Shown here: piece by piece, positions 57,633 to 64,000 of the stretch
Layout of the letters: each line of letters starts with the position of its first letter
How positions within the stretch are numbered: position 1 is the stretch's first letter
From: SAR116 cluster bacterium AG-313-A07
GTDB lineage: Bacteria > Pseudomonadota > Alphaproteobacteria > Thalassobaculales > Thalassobaculaceae
Assembly: GCA_003284265.1 (NCBI GenBank)
Contig: QBVV01000003.1
Span: 1 to 64,000 of the forward strand
Reading direction: 5' to 3'
DNA length: 64,000 bases
The notes under the pieces: model-generated
What the model was told of the DNA's origin: nothing
Database searches by the model: none
What the model saw: the letters and a program-made list of their open reading frames with translations, nothing else
Program-made: the position numbers and the translations under genes

Positions 57633-57947
57633 CTAAGATGCAACTGGTAAAAAAACGATAAGTCCGTCAAGGTCATCTGTTACCTTGATTTGGCATCCCA
57701 GCCTCGAGTTTACTGTCAAACCATTCACAAGATCCAACATATCCGTCTCATCCTCGGTTGCTTTCGGTAATTTAGAAAACCAATCTTTATCAATTATTAA
57801 GTGGCAAGTGGCACAAGCCAAGTTGCCCTCGCACGTCCCTTCAATATCAATGTCATGCTCTCTAGCCACCTCCAATAACGTTTGGCCAGGTTGGACCTCT
57901 ATTTCTGTACGAGTGCCCTTTTCTTTATAAAAAATTATTTTCGGCAT
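57633..57947 (-). CDS. fdx: [2Fe-2S] ferredoxin, adrenodoxin type
   Basis: About 104 aa from ATG 57947. Cluster ligands CEGNLACATC (C-x5-C-x2-C) and a later Cys in SRLGCQIKV, the standard spacing for vertebrate-type/Isc ferredoxins. Donates electrons for Fe-S assembly. It follows the cysteine desulfurase gene closely. Confidence 0.93.
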   Translation of the reverse strand: MPKIIFYKEKGTRTEIEVQPGQTLLEVAREHDIDIEGTCEGNLACATCHLIIDKDWFSKLPKATEDETDMLDLVNGLTVNSRLGCQIKVTDDLDGLIVFLPVAS

Positions 57948-57971
57948 CTTAAGGCTACCTAGGAACATAAT

Positions 57972-59084
57972 TCATATCTTTTTATTTGCTCGATTATAAA
58001 TCTTTAGCCAAGAATCAACTAAAAAATCAATTTCTAGCTCTGTGCTATCCCATCCGAAGCTGACCCGGATAGTATTTGTTGTGGGTTCGTCTCCAATTTT
58101 CATCGCTTCAACTACGTGACTTCGTTTAACCTTTCCAGACGAACAGGCTGCCCCAGCACTTAGACAAACCCCCTCAAGATCAAACCCCATAACCTGTGTT
58201 TCCGCCAAAACTCCAGGCATAACAACAGCACTAGTATTCCCCAATCTAGGAACATTCTGAGAGAGAATGTTTACTTTGGGGAAGCATTGGGAAAGTTTTG
58301 TCTCAAAAAGATCTCTCAACTTCTGAATTCTTTTATTCTCAGCAGGATTTTGAGCCACTACCTCAGCTGCTTTTCCAAAGCCAATGGCACCAAGAATATT
58401 TTCTGTGCCAGAACGGCGTCCTTTCTCCTGTCCTCCACCAACTAAGGCTGGTTTTAATTCGACGCCATCCGCAATAACAAGAGCACCGATCCCAGTTGGA
58501 CCACCAATTTTATGGGCAGAAATCGACATCATTGATAAACCGCTTTCTCTAAAGTTAATTGGTATTTTTCCAAGAGCTTGAACTGCATCCGAATGAACAC
58601 GAGCACCGTACTTTGAGGCTATTTCCACAATTTCTTTAATTGGTTGAATAACACCAGTTTCATTATTTGCCCACATGATTGAAACAAGACAATTTCCATT
58701 GATATTAGCTAGTACATTTTCCAATTCGGGTAGAATTACAATACCATCCTTATCGACGCTTATTTTTTTTGCGTCAGATGTTGCCGATAGAACAGCTTCA
58801 TGTTCTATCGAAGACACGATTATATCTGTGTATTGCCCTCCTTTTAATGCCAAATTGTTAGCCTCAGTCCCTCCGCTAGTAAAAATAATATTTTCTGTTG
58901 GTGAATTAATTAATGTTGCAATCTGGTTCCTTGATTTTTCAAGTCGCCTTCTCGCACTTCGCCCCAAAGAGTGGATAGACGAAGGGTTGTTTGGCTCCCC
59001 CAAGGAACCCAAAAGCTCCACCTTTACTTCGGCCCGTAGAGGGGTTGTCGCATTATAATCCAAGTAAATCGGTGCATTTTCCAT
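57972..59084 (-). CDS. Cysteine desulfurase (IscS/NifS family)
   Basis: 370 aa. YLDYNATTPLRAEV at the start, SAHKIGGPTGIGAL with the PLP lysine, and the active-site Cys loop SAGAACSSGKVKRSHVVEAM. Supplies sulfane sulfur for Fe-S clusters and, via relay, to MnmA. The ferredoxin and mnmA genes follow on the same strand. Confidence 0.93.
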   Translation of the reverse strand: MENAPIYLDYNATTPLRAEVKVELLGSLGEPNNPSSIHSLGRSARRRLEKSRNQIATLINSPTENIIFTSGGTEANNLALKGGQYTDIIVSSIEHEAVLSATSDAKKISVDKDGIVILPELENVLANINGNCLVSIMWANNETGVIQPIKEIVEIASKYGARVHSDAVQALGKIPINFRESGLSMMSISAHKIGGPTGIGALVIADGVELKPALVGGGQEKGRRSGTENILGAIGFGKAAEVVAQNPAENKRIQKLRDLFETKLSQCFPKVNILSQNVPRLGNTSAVVMPGVLAETQVMGFDLEGVCLSAGAACSSGKVKRSHVVEAMKIGDEPTTNTIRVSFGWDSTELEIDFLVDSWLKIYNRANKKI

Positions 59085-59339
59085 TTCCAGGCTTCCACTT
59101 AGCTTTATTTATATAATGGTTAAATACCCCGAACCTATTGTGCTCAGTTCAAAGATAGATTTATTTATAATATTTTTTAGTGTTGCGCCAAAATATTTCT
59201 GAAATTCTAAAATATTTACGATTTTTCTAACATAAATCCATCTTAGGGTTGTATATAGTTAATTTAATATCGATCTGGTTAAAATCGGTTTAGTGTAAAG
59301 ATCGCCATAGCAATTAATATGAAAAAGGACATCGAATTA

Positions 59340-60002
59340 ATGCCTGAAGTACTAATAAACGGACCAGAAGGAAGAATTCAAGGCCGTTACATGCATGGTA
59401 GAACCGATAACGCTCCCATGGCACTAGTTTTACACCCCCATCCTGAGCAAGGCGGGACTATGAATAATAAGGTCGTGTATTCGATATACCAAAGCTTTGT
59501 CACTCGAGGGTTTTCGACACTAAGGTTTAATTTTAGAGGTGTTGGGCGCTCTCAGGGCACCTACGACGGAGGCGAGGGGGAACTTAGTGACGCAGCATCT
59601 GCCTTAGACTGGCTTCAAATGTATAATCCAAATGCACAATTTTGCTGGGTAGGTGGGTTCTCTTTTGGTTCGTGGATCAGCATGCAATTGTTGATGCGGC
59701 GACCAGAAATAGTAGGCTTTCTATCCGTAGCACCGCCTGCCAGCGACTACGATTTTTCTTTTCTTGCCCCATGCCCATCGTCTGGCTTGATGTTACAAGG
59801 AGATAGCGATGAAAATATTTCTTCGGATTCTGTAATAAAATTAGTCGAAAAATTATCCGCTCAAAGAGCTATAGAGATCCAGTATCGCCAAGTAGCTGGA
59901 GCAAATCATTTCTTTGCTGGCAAAATTGACGAAATGATGGCTGAAATCGACGAGTATTTAGATGCCCAACTACCCGAGGGCTTCGAACGTTCGGAGGGTT
60001 GA
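59340..60002 (+). CDS. Alpha/beta hydrolase, COG2945-like
   Basis: About 220 aa from ATG 59340 (AAGGAC upstream; an ATG 21 nt earlier is possible). LHPHPEQGGTMNNKVVYSI, TLRFNFRGVGRSQG, nucleophile GGFSFGS and the His region VAGANHFFAGK. Probably an esterase or thioesterase of unknown substrate. A long hairpin follows the stop. Confidence 0.86.
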   Translation: MPEVLINGPEGRIQGRYMHGRTDNAPMALVLHPHPEQGGTMNNKVVYSIYQSFVTRGFSTLRFNFRGVGRSQGTYDGGEGELSDAASALDWLQMYNPNAQFCWVGGFSFGSWISMQLLMRRPEIVGFLSVAPPASDYDFSFLAPCPSSGLMLQGDSDENISSDSVIKLVEKLSAQRAIEIQYRQVAGANHFFAGKIDEMMAEIDEYLDAQLPEGFERSEG

Positions 60003-60004
60003 TC

Positions 60005-60043
60005 CATATAATGGTCACTATTTTTTATGGTGACCATTATATG
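60005..60043. terminator. Long perfect hairpin between convergent genes
   Basis: CATATAATGGTCAC (60005-60018) and GTGACCATTATATG (60030-60043) form a 14-bp perfect stem with an 11-nt T-rich loop. It lies just after the hydrolase stop and before the convergent ilvC stop, so it probably ends transcription from both sides. Confidence 0.65.
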
Positions 60044-60057
60044 TAACTTACTATCTA

Positions 60058-61557
<1,500 letters not shown>

Positions 61558-61588
61558 TTATTTTTATAAAACTTTAAATCCGGCTGGT

Positions 61589-61617
61589 TTCGTAGGACTA
61601 GACCATCAAAATGTCAA
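61589..61617 (-). promoter_or_regulatory. Probable ilvC promoter
   Basis: Minus strand TTGACA (61617-61612), 17 bp, TACGAA (61594-61589). The implied start leaves a leader of about 35 nt before ilvC, too short for an attenuator. The remaining 280-bp gap upstream holds AT-rich inverted repeats but no recognised RNA. Confidence 0.55.
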
Positions 61618-61829
61618 GGAAAGCGAACCCAACTTACAAATAAAAACCACTTTCGGTACTTTAAAAAAGTTTTTTTTACCCTTAAGACCATTTATAAACC
61701 GCTAAAATCATGTAAAACTCGGTTAATTAATGATTATTCGTTAATACATATCTGTTAGCGGGCTCCGCCGTTAAAATAGGTAGCAACCCCCCTAGTTATC
61801 ATTAAGTTGGCTCATTTTTGCAACTCTCT

Positions 61830-62801
61830 TCATACCTCTACAATAAATGTAGGGTCCTCTCCTCTCGAGACACGTTGTATGTTTTCAAAAGCAAAATCAA
61901 GCCTTCGCCACCAAGTATCAATGGTAGATCCTGCAGTATGCGGCGTCAGCACAACGTTTTCAAATGATAACAGTGGGCTATCCCCCAACGGCTCTTTTTC
62001 AAAAACATCAAGTCCTGCTCCAGCGATTATACCTTTTTCGAGAGCATCTATAAGATCTTTCTCAACCACCGCAGCGCCCCGCGCGGTGTTAATCAAAACA
62101 GCGTTTCGTTTCATCGACTGTAATGATTTAGAATTGATTAATCCTCTGGAGGATTCTGTTAATGGAGTATGTAAAGTGACAATATCCGAGGTTCGCAAAA
62201 GAACGTCTAATTCTAGTCGTTTTGCGTTAAGACTTTGTTCCACCTCGTCGGAAGCTTTAAAGACATCATAATAAACAACGTTGGCTAGAAAGCCATTTAC
62301 CATACGAGCTACCTCCTGACCTATTTTCCCAAATCCGACTATACCTACTTGTTTGCCTCTTAATTCATTGAGCCCGAGAACCTCCTGGTGTCCCAACCAC
62401 TTTCCCGATTTGAGTGCAGCATGATGTAGAGGAAGTTTTCGATAAAGCGAAAGGATCAGTAATAACGTATGCTCTGCCACGGTTGGTGCGTTCGCACCGC
62501 CGTTAGTCGCCAAAGGAATTCCAGCCTCAGCTAGCTCTGGAACATTTAATCTATCGTAACCTGCGCTTAAGATTTGCATTAGCTTTGCTTTTTTAGCTAT
62601 ATCAACATCCTCAAATCCAACCGTATAAAGCATGAAATAATCGGCTTGAGCCACCTGAGCACGCCGCTCCTTTTCCACCATCTTAGACTCACAAAGCACT
62701 AACTCGAAACCTGATGGTGTTTGCGCTTTAGCTGCTTCTATAATCTGATCTGGAATACTTTTTTCATCATACAAAAAGACAATTTTTTCAGTATTTTCCA
62801 T
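61830..62801 (-). CDS. D-isomer-specific 2-hydroxyacid dehydrogenase
   Basis: About 323 aa. NAD-binding GIVGFGKIGQEVARM, catalytic Arg in NTARGAAVVE, Glu in DVFEKEPL, and His in TPHTAGST. Oxidises or reduces a 2-hydroxy/2-oxo acid, substrate uncertain (glyoxylate/hydroxypyruvate or 3-phosphoglycerate-like). The ATG at 62801 with GGAG upstream is preferred over a TTG 18 nt earlier. Confidence 0.9.
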   Translation of the reverse strand: MENTEKIVFLYDEKSIPDQIIEAAKAQTPSGFELVLCESKMVEKERRAQVAQADYFMLYTVGFEDVDIAKKAKLMQILSAGYDRLNVPELAEAGIPLATNGGANAPTVAEHTLLLILSLYRKLPLHHAALKSGKWLGHQEVLGLNELRGKQVGIVGFGKIGQEVARMVNGFLANVVYYDVFKASDEVEQSLNAKRLELDVLLRTSDIVTLHTPLTESSRGLINSKSLQSMKRNAVLINTARGAAVVEKDLIDALEKGIIAGAGLDVFEKEPLGDSPLLSFENVVLTPHTAGSTIDTWWRRLDFAFENIQRVSRGEDPTFIVEV

Positions 62802-63052
62802 TCTTTTCTCCAATTTCAAGCATTATAGAGTAGAACATTCAAACCCTCCACTATCCTGCTGAGTTTTTCTATTCCAGTTCCTTCGCCTAAATAACTTTTA
62901 GTTTAGTGATTTTTAATCCAATATTTGAAATTAAAAAAATAGTTGGAGTTTCATCGACAGGGAGCATGCAATATTCGACTACAATGTTTACTAGTTGTTA
63001 TAGAACTACATCATAATATCAAGATGGTTCGCACTTTATCCTGGGGAAAATA

Positions 63053-64000
63053 ATGACAAAAAAAGATGAACTATCCTTTGATTACGATCAAGCTCGAAAA
63101 AATTTCGAATTAACTATTCCCACCGAGTTTAATTTTGCTTTTGATGTCGTAGGGAAGTGGGCCAAGACTGATAATAAAACAGCATTAATAACCATAGATA
63201 AAAATAGTAAAACACCAACTTATCACTCATATTCCGACCTAGACAAAAATTCAAATAAATTTGCTAATCTGCTATTGGACTTAGAATGCACAAAGCAAGA
63301 CTTTGCTTTTGTAATGATCCCCAGAAAAGCAGCTTGGTATCATGTACTACTAGGCTGCATGAAAGTAGGTGTGGTTGCCATGCCTGGGACAAACTTGTTA
63401 ACAGCCAAAGATATAGAATATCGAATAAATAGATCTGGTGCGAAACTTGCCATAGTTACAGAAGAGCACATAGAAAAGGTAAATGCTATCCGAAATAATT
63501 GTCCAAGCCTGGAGCATTTAATAACAGTATCTGGAAAAACAACAGACGATTGGATTTGTATGGAGGATGCTTGCCTCAATGCTTCGTCTGATTTTGAACG
63601 AACTAAAGTTAGTCTCAATAAAGCTACAGACCCGATGCTGATATACTTTACCTCAGGAACAACTTCTATGCCCAAAATGGTAGAACGGGATCATGCGTAT
63701 GCACTTGCACATACTATAACGCAAAAATACTGGATGACTCTGGAAGAAACTGACATTCATTGGACATTAACAGACACGGGTTGGGCAAAGGCTGCTTGGG
63801 GTCTCTTATTTCCCCCTTTAATCGCCGGTTCTACAATCATTCTGTTTGACAGTGAAGGGTTTGATGCTGACGAACACTTAAGAATTATACAAGATTACAA
63901 GATAACGACATTCTGTGCGCCACCAACAGTTTATCGGCTTTTTGCGCAAATGGACGTTTCAAATTATAATTTATCATCGCTGAGGCATTGTATTGGAGCT
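63053..64000 (+). CDS. ACSM-like medium-chain acyl-CoA synthetase (partial)
   Basis: The first 316 codons of an ANL-family ligase that runs off the right end. It starts MTKKDELSFDYDQARKNFE with CTGGGGA before the ATG. FAFDVVGKWAKTD, the phosphate loop YFTSGTTSMPKMVE and WTLTDTGWAKAAWGLLFPPLIAGSTI are diagnostic of acyl-CoA synthetases of the ACSM type. C-terminal half absent, so activity cannot be judged. Confidence 0.9.
   Translation, partial: MTKKDELSFDYDQARKNFELTIPTEFNFAFDVVGKWAKTDNKTALITIDKNSKTPTYHSYSDLDKNSNKFANLLLDLECTKQDFAFVMIPRKAAWYHVLLGCMKVGVVAMPGTNLLTAKDIEYRINRSGAKLAIVTEEHIEKVNAIRNNCPSLEHLITVSGKTTDDWICMEDACLNASSDFERTKVSLNKATDPMLIYFTSGTTSMPKMVERDHAYALAHTITQKYWMTLEETDIHWTLTDTGWAKAAWGLLFPPLIAGSTIILFDSEGFDADEHLRIIQDYKITTFCAPPTVYRLFAQMDVSNYNLSSLRHCIGA

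Noticed and set aside
63340-63675. Minus-strand 111-codon frame at the right end
   Set aside because: It is antisense to the clearly conserved acyl-CoA synthetase beginning at 63053.

Overview
The window looks like a chromosomal segment of an AT-rich, free-living (probably marine) alphaproteobacterium. The supporting signs are a complete, tightly overlapping dcw cluster in alphaproteobacterial order, an FtsZ with a very long C-terminal linker, a SAM-II riboswitch, a GAAC-N7-GAAC LexA-type box, and class II IlvC and PobA proteins of alphaproteobacterial flavour. The species cannot be named from the sequence alone. There are no insertion sequences, phage genes or CRISPR arrays.

Region 1 (1-18835, minus strand): the division and cell-wall cluster, read right to left as mraZ, rsmH, ftsL, ftsI, murE, murF, mraY, murD, ftsW, murG, murC, murB, ddl, ftsQ, ftsA, a new small ORF, ftsZ, and then the 5' end of a probable lpxC. 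Almost all genes overlap by 1 to about 26 nt. Two things stand out. A 55-codon ORF exactly fills the space between the ftsA stop and the ftsZ start. murD carries a frameshift in an A-rich run, and its last ~52 codons are intact in the next frame. Upstream of mraZ, ATGG repeats spaced 10/11 bp form a probable MraZ operator.

Region 2 (19086-22219): RNase P RNA with a recognisable promoter, a peptidoglycan amidase and a Uup-type ABC-F ATPase.

Region 3 (22300-42800): an accessory metabolic region. It holds a CoA-ligase/oxidoreductase/thioesterase operon, 4-hydroxybenzoate hydroxylase, a cysteine-dioxygenase-like protein, a LexA-boxed orphan imuA, a luciferase-like monooxygenase, an acyltransferase, rpiA, an SDR, a flavin monooxygenase, an Asp-box propeller protein, a CaiB-type CoA transferase, a VOC protein, a homocysteine S-methyltransferase under a SAM-II riboswitch, a GlcD-like oxidase, a putative metal (manganese) exporter and a divergent frameshifted DUF4396-like gene.

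Region 4 (42831-50685): a NIPSNAP-like protein, threonine aldolase, photolyase, and a probable hydroxyproline-related group (proline-racemase-family protein with a Ser/Thr dyad, two-subunit aconitase X, and a beta-carbonic anhydrase between them), then YaaA.

Region 5 (50762-56041): a compact minus-strand run of PhyH-like dioxygenase, GT2 glycosyltransferase, nucleosidase-like protein, spore-photoproduct-lyase-like radical SAM enzyme and SDR. This is the best candidate for an undescribed system. A prephenate-dehydratase-like protein lies upstream.

Region 6 (56167-64000): elongator tRNA-Met, the sulfur-transfer genes mnmA, fdx and a cysteine desulfurase, an alpha/beta hydrolase, ilvC, a D-2-hydroxyacid dehydrogenase, and the 5' part of an ACSM-like acyl-CoA synthetase that runs off the window.
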